64,000 nt of DNA from Streptomyces fructofermentans. GTDB lineage: Bacteria; Actinomycetota; Actinomycetes; Streptomycetales; Streptomycetaceae. The DNA lies in contig NZ_BMWD01000010.1 of assembly GCF_014651055.1 (NCBI RefSeq), positions 130,994 to 194,993 of the forward strand, in the 5' to 3' direction. Positions 1 to 8,611 of the stretch are shown here, in pieces. The notes below the pieces were generated by a model that saw only the letters and a program-made list of their open reading frames with translations, made no database searches and was not told the DNA's origin. The translations under genes and the position numbers were made by a program. The first letter of the stretch is position 1. Each line of letters opens with the position of its first letter.

Positions 1-162
1 ATCCGCCGACCGCATCCGCGATCGTGACGGACGCAGCCTAGAAGCACCCGCCGACAAGGCCCCTCACCACGACCGCCCCGCGACGCCGACGGCCCACGCG
101 CGAGCGACGAACAGGGGTGACGGAACGGCCGCGGCCGGCCGGCGCGCGCCCGGGGTGGTGCC

Positions 163-1869
163 CTACCGCGAGGCGTGCGGGATGCGGATCGTCAGCAGTG
201 CCACGTCGTCGTCGTTGTCGGCCGGCCGGGTGTGCTGGAGCAGTTGGTCGGCGAAGGAGTTCAGGGGCCGGTGCGCGAGGACGGCCGCGTGCCTGCGCAT
301 ACGTGCCAGGCCGACGTCCAGGAGCTGCCGGCGGCTCTCGATGAGGCCGTCGGTGTAGAACACCAGCGTCGACCCCGGGGGCAGCGTGACGCGCGCCTCG
401 GTGCGCGGGTGGAGCGTGCCGGTGCCGAGGAGTATCCCCTTGCTCTCGTCGAGGTACCGGGTCACGCCGTCGTACTCGACGAGCAGGGGCGGCGGGTGGC
501 CGGCGCTGGTCCAGCGCAGGATCCACTCCCCGTCGGGCTCGCGGGCCAGCCGGGCCAGGATCAGGGTGGCCATGCGGACGTCGGTGATGTGCCGCATCGC
601 CTGGTCCAGGTGCTGCACGGTGTGGTGCGGCGGGTCGTCCCGCGACCAGGTGTAGGCGCGGAGCATGTTGCGCAGCTGCGCCATGCCCGCGGCCGCGTCG
701 AGGTCGTGGCCGGCCACGTCGCCGATGACGAGCGCGGTGTCCCCGCCCGGGAGCGTGAAGGCGTCGTACCAGTCGCCTCCGACGTGGGAGGCGTCCGGGG
801 CCGGCAGATAGCGCGTGGTCATCTCCACCCCGGAGAGCCGGGGCAGTTGGGGGAGCAGATAGCGCTGCATCGTCGCGGCGACCTGGCGCTGGCGCTGGTA
901 GTGGCGTGCGTTCTCCAGCGCGATGCCGATGCGGCGGGCGATGTCCTCCACGAGGGTCAACTCGCCCGTGGTGAACGCCTCGTCGCGCCGGACACGACCC
1001 AGGGTGAGGGCGCCCACGACCTCGTGGGGGCCCCGGATGGGGGCGATGGCCGCGGTCTGGATGCCCGTCGCCTCGAACAGCTTGCGCTGCTCCACCGCGA
1101 TGCCGGTGTCGGGCGGCCCGTCGTAGGTCTCCGGGCCGGCGAGGGCGGAGGACACACCGCGCAGGGCCTTGGACAACGGCATGGGGGAGGAGGCGGGAAC
1201 GGGCGGCATGGGGCCCTGAAGGTCCTCACGGACGTGCAGCGCGGACTCCTGGGCCTGGACGACCAGGGAGCGCGTGACCTCGTCCCCCTCGGTGATCAGG
1301 TCGATGACGGCCCAGTCCGCGAGGCGCGGCAGCATCAGCTCGACCACGCGGCGCAAGGCCCCGTGCACGTCGACGTTGGAGATGAGCTGCGCGGTGGTGT
1401 CGGCCAGCAGGGCGAGCCGTTCGCCCTCCGACAGGGCGCGGGGTGAGGCGCCGGCCTGCGGCGCGCCCGGATGGGTCTCCTCCGCCGGGTGGAAGGCGAT
1501 CAGGGCGACCGTGCCCCGGTCGTTCGGCTCGCAGGGCAGGGACAGCCACTGCCCGGGCAGCAGCGTGCCGTCCCCGCGGGGGAACCAGTTCCTGCCGGTA
1601 CGGAACGCCCGGTGGGCCAGTTGCGTACCGCCCCGTTCGCAGGCCTCCCTGGTGACCGTGTGCCCGTCGGCGTCGCGATGCAGCAGATCGTGGGCGTCCT
1701 TCCCGATCACCTCGTGGGCTTTGAGGAGCAGGAGGTCGAGAGCGCGCTGGTTGGCCCAGACGATGCGGCCCGTGCGACCGACGGCGTAGATGCCCGCGCT
1801 GCTGTGTTCGAGCGCGGCGTTCGCCGTGCCCGGGTCTGCCGGGGCTCGTGCGGCCGAGCGGTCCGCCAT
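163..1869 (-). CDS. PAS-GAF-SpoIIE (PP2C) serine phosphatase
   Basis: Cytosolic PP2C-type phosphatase of the SpoIIE/RsbU class. Such enzymes dephosphorylate anti-sigma antagonists or related phosphoproteins. The 568-aa product has an N-terminal PAS domain (about residues 15-95, with GIYAVGRTGRIVWANQRA), a GAF domain (about 160-320) and a C-terminal phosphatase domain. The metal-binding motifs GGDWYDAF and VIGDVAGHD and a late YTDGLIE are visible. There is no HATPase_c kinase domain and no membrane segment. I chose the ATG at 1869 because it follows GAGGAG at good spacing; the frame stays open upstream to 1941. It is monocistronic. The ligand and substrate cannot be read from the sequence. Confidence 0.9.
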   Translation of the reverse strand: MADRSAARAPADPGTANAALEHSSAGIYAVGRTGRIVWANQRALDLLLLKAHEVIGKDAHDLLHRDADGHTVTREACERGGTQLAHRAFRTGRNWFPRGDGTLLPGQWLSLPCEPNDRGTVALIAFHPAEETHPGAPQAGASPRALSEGERLALLADTTAQLISNVDVHGALRRVVELMLPRLADWAVIDLITEGDEVTRSLVVQAQESALHVREDLQGPMPPVPASSPMPLSKALRGVSSALAGPETYDGPPDTGIAVEQRKLFEATGIQTAAIAPIRGPHEVVGALTLGRVRRDEAFTTGELTLVEDIARRIGIALENARHYQRQRQVAATMQRYLLPQLPRLSGVEMTTRYLPAPDASHVGGDWYDAFTLPGGDTALVIGDVAGHDLDAAAGMAQLRNMLRAYTWSRDDPPHHTVQHLDQAMRHITDVRMATLILARLAREPDGEWILRWTSAGHPPPLLVEYDGVTRYLDESKGILLGTGTLHPRTEARVTLPPGSTLVFYTDGLIESRRQLLDVGLARMRRHAAVLAHRPLNSFADQLLQHTRPADNDDDVALLTIRIPHASR

Positions 1870-2223
1870 CACGGCTCCTCGCCTCAAGTAACGACGCCAG
1901 CGCGCCGTGCCGGGGTCGGGCCCGGGCACGGCTCTGGCCATGTCGTGCCCAGAAGAAGCCGTCCCATGCCGACCGCCGCCGTACCGCCCCGCCGTCGGCA
2001 GCGTACGGGCCGCGCCGGGAGAGCCGCCCTGCGAGGTCGCCCGTCACCGGGGCCGGTGGCCCCGACTCCTGCGCGAGGGGCCCGGTGCGGGCAGGGCACC
2101 TCGAACTGCTCGTCGCGCGGCAGGGGCTGCCGGGCGCCGAGCGGCTCTCGGACCGGGGACCGGGGCGCCGACGCGGCACAAATTCCGTCGACATGGCCCG
2201 GCGCGGCGTGAAGGGTGGGCGGC

Positions 2224-2967
2224 ATGCGACAGGACGAGATCTGGGATGCCGAGACGGCTCGGCGCTATGACACACCGGGCGTCGGGATGTTCGCGCCGGA
2301 GGTGCTGGACCCCGCGGTGGACCGGCTCGCCCAACTCGCCGAGGACGGACGGGCGCTGGAGTTCGCCATCGGGACCGGCCGGGTCGCCGTCCCACTCGCA
2401 CGGCGTGGAGTGCCGGTGACCGGCGTCGAGGTGTCGCGACCGATGATCGACCGGCTGCGCGACAAGGCGGACGAGGAGGAGATCCCGGTCGTCGTCGGGG
2501 ACATGGCCACCACGCGTGCGCCGGGTACGTTCCAGCTCGTCTACCTCGTCTTCAACACGATCTCCAACCTGCTCACGCAGGACGAGCAGGTCGCGTGCTT
2601 CCGCAATGCCGCCCGTCACCTCGTACCTGGCGGGCGGTTCGTCGTCGAGCTGTGGGTCCCGGAACTGCGGAAGCTGCCGCCGGGCCAGCAGGCCGTGGTC
2701 TGGCAGTCCGACGCCGACTACATCGGCCTGGACACCTACGACGTCCTGCGGCAGCACGTCGTCTCGCACCACTTCCGGTTCGGCGAGGGCCGCGAGGCAC
2801 GGTTGGGCCGGAGCCCGCACCGCTACATCTGGCCGGCCGAGCTCGACCTCATGGCCCGCCTCGCCGGACTCGAACCGGAGTCGAGGCACGCGGACTGGCA
2901 GGGAGCCGAGTTCACCGCCGAGTCGCGCTCGCACGTGTCCGTCTACCGCCTTCCGCCGGGTCCGTAG
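2224..2967 (+). CDS. class I SAM-dependent methyltransferase
   Basis: Predicted 247-aa soluble methyltransferase. The SAM-binding motif I appears as LEFAIGTGRVAVPLARRG, followed by an acidic motif II region (VTGVEVSRPM) and a motif with GDMATT. The fold matches the Methyltransf_25/11 type. The substrate is unknown. The ATG at 2224 has GAAGGG about 8 bases upstream; a GTG at 2215 is in frame. The gene stands alone and is followed by a hairpin. Confidence 0.85.
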   Translation: MRQDEIWDAETARRYDTPGVGMFAPEVLDPAVDRLAQLAEDGRALEFAIGTGRVAVPLARRGVPVTGVEVSRPMIDRLRDKADEEEIPVVVGDMATTRAPGTFQLVYLVFNTISNLLTQDEQVACFRNAARHLVPGGRFVVELWVPELRKLPPGQQAVVWQSDADYIGLDTYDVLRQHVVSHHFRFGEGREARLGRSPHRYIWPAELDLMARLAGLEPESRHADWQGAEFTAESRSHVSVYRLPPGP

Positions 2968-2988
2968 TACGCGCGGTGACGTGAGCCG

Positions 2989-3019
2989 GCGGGCCGAGTC
3001 CGCACTCCGCACGGCCCGC
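2989..3019 (+). terminator. probable hairpin terminator of the methyltransferase gene
   Basis: A perfect 8-bp inverted repeat (GCGGGCCG at 2989-2996, CGGCCCGC at 3012-3019) with a 15-nt loop lies 21 bases after the methyltransferase stop. There is no clear U-tract, which is usual for Streptomyces terminators. Confidence 0.45.
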
Positions 3020-3117
3020 TTCGCCCCGGGCCCCCGTGCGACCGGAGTTCCCCCGCCTCCCGGGTACGCGTGCGACCCGGTGTCCCGCGCGTCCACACCT
3101 GAGACCGACGTTCAAGG

Positions 3118-3133
3118 ACTGGTCCATACCAAA
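3118..3133 (+). promoter_or_regulatory. DasR-like (dre) operator upstream of the chitinase gene
   Basis: ACTGGTCCATACCAAA closely resembles the Streptomyces DasR-responsive element (ACTGGTCTAGACCAGT type) found before chitinase and N-acetylglucosamine genes. It sits just upstream of a -35-like TTGACA and a chitinase leader. DasR is the GntR-family sensor of aminosugar phosphates. The match and context are seen; DasR binding is inferred. Confidence 0.6.
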
Positions 3134-3136
3134 GCC

Positions 3137-3165
3137 TTGACACGGAAATCGTTCACTTCTTAAAT
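3137..3165 (+). promoter_or_regulatory. housekeeping-type promoter of the chitinase operon
   Basis: TTGACA (3137-3142), a 17-bp spacer and TTAAAT (3160-3165) form a good sigma-70/HrdB-type promoter. It is unusually AT-rich for this window. The DasR-like box abuts its -35 and a palindrome straddles its -10. Confidence 0.6.
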
Positions 3166-3177
3166 CACGTAGTGAAC
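3151..3177. promoter_or_regulatory. palindromic operator over the chitinase -10
   Basis: A perfect 7-bp inverted repeat, GTTCACT (3151-3157) and AGTGAAC (3171-3177), is separated by 13 bases that contain the -10. A repressor bound here would occlude RNA polymerase, adding a second layer to the DasR-like box. The cognate regulator is unknown; a sugar-responsive ROK or LacI/GntR protein is possible. Confidence 0.45.
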
Positions 3178-3314
3178 TAAGTTCCCCTCAGGGTCAGTCA
3201 GCACTTCCCCCCACCCCCCTGTCGGCGCGCTCAGGGCTGGTTCCGCATGCCTTCATTCATGTCATGCGCATGCCTAAATCGGCCTGGTCGCGTCGAGTCC
3301 GAGAAGGGAGAGTC

Positions 3315-3494
3315 ATGGACTCCCCACGCTTCCTCCCACGCCGGCTGCCGCCCCTCGATCCGGTACCCCTCCTCGCGTCGGCCCCTTCCGCCCCTGCTCC
3401 CGGCGGGCCCCCGTCCCCGCCGGAATCCCGCGAGGCCGCCGCTCCCGTACGACCCGACGGGTTCCCCCACCGGAACAGGACGGTGTCACGATGA
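3315..3494 (+). CDS. 59-aa leader ORF coupled to the chitinase
   Basis: A small ORF starts at ATG 3315 after a strong ribosome-binding site (AAGGGAGAG) and ends at TGA 3492-3494, which overlaps the chitinase ATG at 3491 (ATGA). The proline-rich, arginine-rich peptide (begins MDSPRFLPRRLPPL, ends PHRNRTVSR) has no recognised domain or membrane segment. The strong start signal and exact stop-start overlap suggest translation and coupling to the downstream gene. The proline-rich composition could also reflect shadow coding in GC-rich DNA, so confidence is moderate. Confidence 0.45.
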   Translation: MDSPRFLPRRLPPLDPVPLLASAPSAPAPGGPPSPPESREAAAPVRPDGFPHRNRTVSR

Positions 3495-4876
3495 CCACGA
3501 GACTTCTTCGCCGGCCCGCGGTGCGCGGAGCCGTGGGCACGGCCGCCGTCGCCGTCCTCCTCGGCGGCATGAGCGGCACACCGGCGAGCGGCGCCGTCGC
3601 GGCGACCGGGCAGATCACCGGCATCGGCGGCAAGTGCGTCGACGTCGCCGGTGCCGCCACCGCCAACGGCACGGCCGTCCAGCTCTACGACTGCAACGGG
3701 ACGACCGCGCAGCAGTGGACCGTGGGCACCGACGGAACGGTCCGCGCACTCGGCAAGTGCCTGGACGCGGCATCGGGCGGCACGGCCGACGGCACGCTCG
3801 TCCAGCTGTGGGACTGCAACGGCAGCACCGCGCAGCGGTGGACCGTCACCGCCGCACGCGACATCGTCAACCCGCAGGCGAACAAGTGCCTGGACGCCAC
3901 CGGCGGTAGCTCCGCCAACAGCACCCGCCTCCAACTCTGGTCGTGCACCGGTGCCGCCAACCAGAAGTGGACGGCACCGAGCGGCGGCGGAGATCCGGCC
4001 CCCACCGGGCCCATGGCCGTCGCGCCGTACCTCTACAACGGCTGGGGCAGCCCGCCGAACCCGACCACGGTCATGAACGCGACCGGCGTCAAATGGTTCA
4101 CGCTCGCCTTCGTCCTCAGCAACGGCTACTGCAACCCGCAGTGGGACGGCAGCCGGCCACTGACCGGGGGAGTCGACCAGCAGACCGTCAACACGGTCCG
4201 CGGAGCCGGCGGAGACGTCATCCCGTCCTTCGGCGGCTGGAGCGGCAACAAACTGGAGAGCTCCTGCGGCAGCGCGGGCGAACTGGCCGCCGCGTACCAG
4301 AAGGTGATCAACGCCTACGGCCTCAAGGCGATCGACATCGACATCGAGGCGGCGGCGTACGACAGCCCCACCGTCCAGCAGCGCACGGTCGACGCGTTGA
4401 AGACCGTCAAGGCCAACAACCCCGGGATCAAGGTGTACGTCACCTTCGGCACCGGCCAGAACGGGCCCGACAGCAGTCTGATCGGCAGGGCCGCCAACTC
4501 CGGCCTCACCGTGGACAGCTGGACCATCATGCCGTTCAACTTCGGCGGTGCGGGCCAGAACATGGGCCAGCTCACCGTCAGGGCGGCCGAGGGGCTCAAG
4601 ACCGCCGTCAAGAACGCGTACGGCTACTCGGACGACCAGGCCTACCGGCGCACCGGCATCTCGTCGATGAACGGCATCACCGACAACAACGAGACGGTGA
4701 CCGTCGCGGACTTCCGGACGATCCTCGCCTACGCCCAGCAGCGCCATCTCGCACGGCTGACCTTCTGGTCCGTCAACCGCGACAGGCCCTGCACCGGCGG
4801 AGGGGCCGACACCTGCTCGGGAGTCTCCCAGCAGCCCTGGGACTTCACCCGGGTCTTCGCCCAGTACAACGGCTGA
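3491..4876 (+). CDS. secreted RICIN-lectin GH18 chitinase
   Basis: A 461-aa secreted glycoside hydrolase, predicted to cleave chitin or related N-acetylglucosamine polymers. It has an N-terminal signal peptide (about residues 1-36, Arg-rich then hydrophobic), a ricin-B-type trefoil lectin domain (about 40-165, with QxW repeats such as AQQW, AQRW, NQKW) and a GH18 barrel (about 175-461). The catalytic segment AIDIDIEAAA keeps the DxDxE core (D282, D284, E286); the first Asp of the full DxxDxDxE motif is Lys. The AGGCGG-rich start is weak, but the stop of the upstream leader ORF overlaps this ATG. It heads a run of three secreted RICIN proteins. A DasR-like box implies induction by aminosugars. 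Confidence 0.85.
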   Translation: MTTRLLRRPAVRGAVGTAAVAVLLGGMSGTPASGAVAATGQITGIGGKCVDVAGAATANGTAVQLYDCNGTTAQQWTVGTDGTVRALGKCLDAASGGTADGTLVQLWDCNGSTAQRWTVTAARDIVNPQANKCLDATGGSSANSTRLQLWSCTGAANQKWTAPSGGGDPAPTGPMAVAPYLYNGWGSPPNPTTVMNATGVKWFTLAFVLSNGYCNPQWDGSRPLTGGVDQQTVNTVRGAGGDVIPSFGGWSGNKLESSCGSAGELAAAYQKVINAYGLKAIDIDIEAAAYDSPTVQQRTVDALKTVKANNPGIKVYVTFGTGQNGPDSSLIGRAANSGLTVDSWTIMPFNFGGAGQNMGQLTVRAAEGLKTAVKNAYGYSDDQAYRRTGISSMNGITDNNETVTVADFRTILAYAQQRHLARLTFWSVNRDRPCTGGGADTCSGVSQQPWDFTRVFAQYNG

Positions 4877-4961
4877 CCCGCGCGCTCCTCGAACCACCGC
4901 ACCCACGACGCAGCCCCACCCGCGCCCCCCACCAAGCCGTCCCGTCGGCACAGGAGAAGAC

Positions 4962-7169
4962 GTGCTCCGATACGCGCGACCACCCATCGCCCGCCCGTGG
5001 ACCGCCGCCCTCGTGGCGGCGGCCACCGCGGCCTCCATCCTCACCGGACTCCAACCCGCCGGGGCAGCCGCCCGGGCGGCCGCCGCCCTGCCCACGAGCT
5101 GGTCCACGGTGGTGAACACCGGCAGCGGCAAGTGCCTGGACGCCCGCGCGGCCGCGTCCGTGAACGGCACCGCCGTGCAGCAGTACGCCTGCAACAACAG
5201 CACCGCCCAGCAGTGGAGCTTCACGGCGGCGGGCGACGGCTACGTACGGATCAACAACCGCAACGACGCCCAGCAGGTGGTCGACGTCAGCGACGTCTCC
5301 ACCGCGGACAACGCGGCCGTGCACCTGTGGACGTACGGCGGCGGCAACAACCAGCAGTGGCAGGCCGTCGACGAGGGCGGCGGCGCCTACCGCTTCGTCA
5401 ACCGGCACAGCGGCAAGTGCCTCGACGTCCCCTCGGCGTCGACCGCCGACAGCGTCCAACTGGTCCAGTACACCTGCAACGGCTCCGCCGCGCAGCGCTT
5501 CCAGGTGGCCCCCGTGAACACCGCTCCCGGCGACGTCGACCTCGGCCCGAACGTCGCGGTCTTCGACCCGTCCATGCCGTCCTCCACCATCCAGAGCCGG
5601 CTGAACTCGATCTTCCAGCAGCAGGAGACGAACCAGTTCGGCTCCCAGCGCCAAGCCGTCCTGTTCAAGCCCGGCACGTACAACAACGACGTCAACGTCG
5701 GCTTCTACACGCAGGTCCTCGGTCTCGGCCAGTCACCGGACTCGGTCACCATCAACGGTGCCGTGCACGTCGAAGCGGACTGGTTCCCGCCGCAGAACGC
5801 CACCCAGAACTTCTGGCGCGGCGCCGAGAACCTGTCCGTGAACCCCACCGGCGGCACCGACCGCTGGGCCGTCTCCCAGGCGTCGGCGTACCGCCGCATG
5901 CATGTGCGCGGCAACCTCGAACTCAGCGACGGCGGCTGGTCCAGTGGCGGGTTCATGGCCGACAGCAAGATCGACGGCCAGGTGCGGTCCGGCACCCAGC
6001 AGCAGTGGCTGACCCGCAACTCCCAGCTCGGGAGCTGGAACGGCTCCAACTGGAACATGGTCTTCGTCGGCAGCCAGGGCGTCCCCGGCAACACCTTCCC
6101 CAACCCGCCCCACACCACGGTGAACCAGACGCCCACCGTGCGGGAGAAGCCCTTCCTGTACGTGGACGCCGCCGGCGCGTACCGCGTGTTCGTCCCCGCC
6201 CTGCGGACCAACTCCTCGGCCACCACCTGGGCGGGCGGGAACGCCGCGGGATCATCGCTCGGCATCGACCAGTTCCACGTCGTCAAGCCGGGCGCGAGCG
6301 CCGCGCAGATCAACGCGGCACTCGCCGAGGGAAAGAACCTGCTCGTCACCCCGGGCGTCTACCACCTCGACCAGACCCTCAGGGTGACCCGGCCCGACAC
6401 CGTCGTCCTCGGGCTCGGCCTCGCCACGTTCATCCCCGACAACGGCATCACGGCCATGACGGTCGCCGACGTCGACGGAGTGAAGGTCGCGGGAGTCCTC
6501 TTCGACGCCGGGACCACCAACTCGCAGACACTCGTCGAGATCGGCCCGGCGGGCGCCGCAGCGGGACACGCGGCGAACCCCACCTCGCTGCACGACGTGT
6601 ACTTCCGGGTCGGCGGCGCCGCCGTCGGCAAGGCGACCACGAGCCTCGTCGTCAACAGCGACAACGTCATCGGCGACCACATGTGGATCTGGCGCGGCGA
6701 CCACGGCAGCGGCATCGGCTGGAACACCAACACCGCCGACACCGGACTCGTCGTCAACGGGGACGACGTCACCATGTACGGCCTGTTCGTCGAGCACTAC
6801 CAGAAGCACCAGACCATCTGGAACGGCAACGGCGGACGCACGTACTTCTACCAGAACGAGATGCCCTACGACCCGCCGAACCAGGCCGCCTGGATGAACG
6901 GCTCCACGCAGGGCTACGCCGCCTACAAGGTCGCGAACTCCGTCACCAGCCACCAGGCGTACGGGCTCGGCAGCTACTGCTACTTCAACGTCAACCCCGC
7001 AGTCGCCGCCGAGCACGCCTTCGAGGTCCCCAACAACTCCGGCGTCCGCTTCCAGAACATGGTGACCGTCTCCCTCGGCGGAACCGGCACCATCCGGCAC
7101 GTCATCAACGACCGCGGCGGACCCTCCAACTCGGCCACCAACGTCGCCAACCTGGTGAGCCACCCGTGA
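4962..7169 (+). CDS. secreted RICIN and beta-helix (pectate-lyase-fold) protein
   Basis: A 735-aa secreted protein. It has a signal peptide (about residues 1-36), a RICIN-type lectin domain (about 42-180, with AQQW, NQQW and AQRF repeats) and a long right-handed parallel beta-helix region (about 190-735, with VLFKPGTY, LLVTPGVYHLDQTLRV and other short repeats). Close relatives in actinomycetes are often mislabelled adenylyl cyclase; the fold is that of extracellular polysaccharide hydrolases or lyases (GH55/GH87-like). The substrate is unknown, perhaps a fungal glucan. The GTG start follows AGGAG. It lies 85 bp after the chitinase, and its stop overlaps the next start (GTGA), so the three genes look cotranscribed. 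Confidence 0.75.
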   Translation: MLRYARPPIARPWTAALVAAATAASILTGLQPAGAAARAAAALPTSWSTVVNTGSGKCLDARAAASVNGTAVQQYACNNSTAQQWSFTAAGDGYVRINNRNDAQQVVDVSDVSTADNAAVHLWTYGGGNNQQWQAVDEGGGAYRFVNRHSGKCLDVPSASTADSVQLVQYTCNGSAAQRFQVAPVNTAPGDVDLGPNVAVFDPSMPSSTIQSRLNSIFQQQETNQFGSQRQAVLFKPGTYNNDVNVGFYTQVLGLGQSPDSVTINGAVHVEADWFPPQNATQNFWRGAENLSVNPTGGTDRWAVSQASAYRRMHVRGNLELSDGGWSSGGFMADSKIDGQVRSGTQQQWLTRNSQLGSWNGSNWNMVFVGSQGVPGNTFPNPPHTTVNQTPTVREKPFLYVDAAGAYRVFVPALRTNSSATTWAGGNAAGSSLGIDQFHVVKPGASAAQINAALAEGKNLLVTPGVYHLDQTLRVTRPDTVVLGLGLATFIPDNGITAMTVADVDGVKVAGVLFDAGTTNSQTLVEIGPAGAAAGHAANPTSLHDVYFRVGGAAVGKATTSLVVNSDNVIGDHMWIWRGDHGSGIGWNTNTADTGLVVNGDDVTMYGLFVEHYQKHQTIWNGNGGRTYFYQNEMPYDPPNQAAWMNGSTQGYAAYKVANSVTSHQAYGLGSYCYFNVNPAVAAEHAFEVPNNSGVRFQNMVTVSLGGTGTIRHVINDRGGPSNSATNVANLVSHP

Positions 7170-8443
7170 GGCGGCTCGCAGCACGACTGCTGCTCCTGCT
7201 GGCGGTACTGCTCGCCTCCACCGCACCCGCCCACGCCCTGCCCGCGGCCGCACCCGCGGCACCCGACTTCAAGGTCATCGCCTTCTACAACGGCACCTGG
7301 GACGCCGCGCACATCGACTTCGTGAAGGAGGCCAACGACTGGTTCCCGCGGACCGCCGCGCAGAACAACTTCACGTACACGGCGACCACCGACTGGAACC
7401 TGCTCGCGAACGGCGGCGTCAACGACTACCAGGTCGTCCTGTTCCTGGACGACGCACCGCAGACCGCGGCCCAACGGGCCGGCTTCGAACGGTACATGCG
7501 GGCCGGCGGCGGCTGGCTGGGCTTCCACGTCTCGGCGTTCACCACCGACGCCGGGTCCTGGCCCTGGTACTACAACGGCTTCCTCGGCAGCGGCAACTTC
7601 CGCACCAACACCTGGGGGCCCACCACGGCGGTGCTCAGGACCGAGGACCGCACGCACCCCTCCACCACCGGCCTGCCCGCGACCTTCACCTCGGCCGTCA
7701 GCGAGTGGTACGGGTGGTCCAACGACCTGCGGACCAACCCGGACATCAAGGTCCTCGCCTCCGTCGACCCGTCGAGCTTCCCACTGGGAACCGACCCGAA
7801 CCAGTCCTGGTACAGCGGCTACTACCCGATCCTGTGGACCAACACCAAGTACCGGATGCTGTACGCCAACTTCGGGCACAACGCGATGGACTACGCGTCC
7901 AACACCCGGCTCTCCTCGACGTTCGGGAGCGCGACGCAGAACCGCTTCCTGATCGACGGACTCAAATGGCTCGGAGGGGCCGGGAGCGGCCCCGCTCCGA
8001 GCGACCCCATCTCCGAGACGCAGTGGTACTCCCTGACGAACAGCGCGAACGGAACCTGCGTCGACGCGAGGGCGGCGGCCACGGCCAACGGCACGGCCGT
8101 CCAGCAGTACACCTGCAACGGCACGACAGCGCAGCAGTTCCAGTTCCGCCCCACCGACAGCGGCCACTCGCGGATCGCCGTCCGCGGCAACCCGCAGCAG
8201 GTCGTCGATGTCACCGGCGTGTCCACCGCCGACAACGCGCCACTTCAACTGTGGTCCTACGGCGGCGGCACCAACCAGCAGTGGCTGCCGGTACGCGAGT
8301 CGTCAGGCCGCTACCACTTCACGGCACGGCACAGCGGCAAGTGCCTGAGCACCACCGGCGCCACGGGCGACGGTGTGCAACTGGTGCAACGGCCCTGCGA
8401 CAACTCGGCAGCCCAGAGCTTCCAGTTGACGGCAGGACCGTGA
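7166..8443 (+). CDS. secreted ThuA-like and RICIN domain protein
   Basis: A 425-aa protein whose GTG start overlaps the previous stop. A signal peptide (about residues 1-30, LLLLLAVLLASTAPAHA) is followed by a ThuA-like, class I glutamine-amidotransferase-fold domain (about 33-270, with VIAFYNGTWDAAHIDFV and GGGWLGFHVSAF) and a C-terminal RICIN trefoil (about 290-425, with AQQF, NQQW and AQSF). Secreted ThuA proteins are thought to act on sugars, but the catalytic role is unproven. The lectin domain is shared with the two upstream proteins and places all three on the same extracellular substrate. Confidence 0.75.
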   Translation: MRRLAARLLLLLAVLLASTAPAHALPAAAPAAPDFKVIAFYNGTWDAAHIDFVKEANDWFPRTAAQNNFTYTATTDWNLLANGGVNDYQVVLFLDDAPQTAAQRAGFERYMRAGGGWLGFHVSAFTTDAGSWPWYYNGFLGSGNFRTNTWGPTTAVLRTEDRTHPSTTGLPATFTSAVSEWYGWSNDLRTNPDIKVLASVDPSSFPLGTDPNQSWYSGYYPILWTNTKYRMLYANFGHNAMDYASNTRLSSTFGSATQNRFLIDGLKWLGGAGSGPAPSDPISETQWYSLTNSANGTCVDARAAATANGTAVQQYTCNGTTAQQFQFRPTDSGHSRIAVRGNPQQVVDVTGVSTADNAPLQLWSYGGGTNQQWLPVRESSGRYHFTARHSGKCLSTTGATGDGVQLVQRPCDNSAAQSFQLTAGP

Positions 8444-8500
8444 CGGGACGGCCCCGACCGGAACCAAGGACACGACGATCAGGCAGGAGGCCCTGAGCAC

Positions 8501-8539
8501 CCGCCCGGTACGGCAGAGCACCACAGCCGTACCGGGCGG
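8501..8539. terminator. strong bidirectional hairpin terminator
   Basis: A perfect 13-bp inverted repeat (CCGCCCGGTACGG at 8501-8513, CCGTACCGGGCGG at 8527-8539) with a 13-nt loop sits between the convergent RICIN operon and the dehydrogenase gene. Confidence 0.75.
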
Positions 8540-8611
8540 CCCGTCGTGGGGGAGGCACGTACTGCTCCACACGGGCCGGTCAAAGTGACGGCAACGCCCG
8601 TGCCCGGCCTG

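Noticed and set aside
38..526. 162-aa minus-strand frame at the window start
   Set aside because: Arg/Pro-rich shadow overlapping the end of the phosphatase gene; no start signal.
3257..5224. 655-aa minus-strand frame over the chitinase region
   Set aside because: Composition is Gly/Ala/Val/Arg shadow coding with no domain; the plus-strand proteins have signal peptides and catalytic motifs.
4962..7169. Adenylyl cyclase annotation, often applied to this family
   Set aside because: The sequence shows a signal peptide, a lectin trefoil and a beta-helix, with no cyclase catalytic motif.
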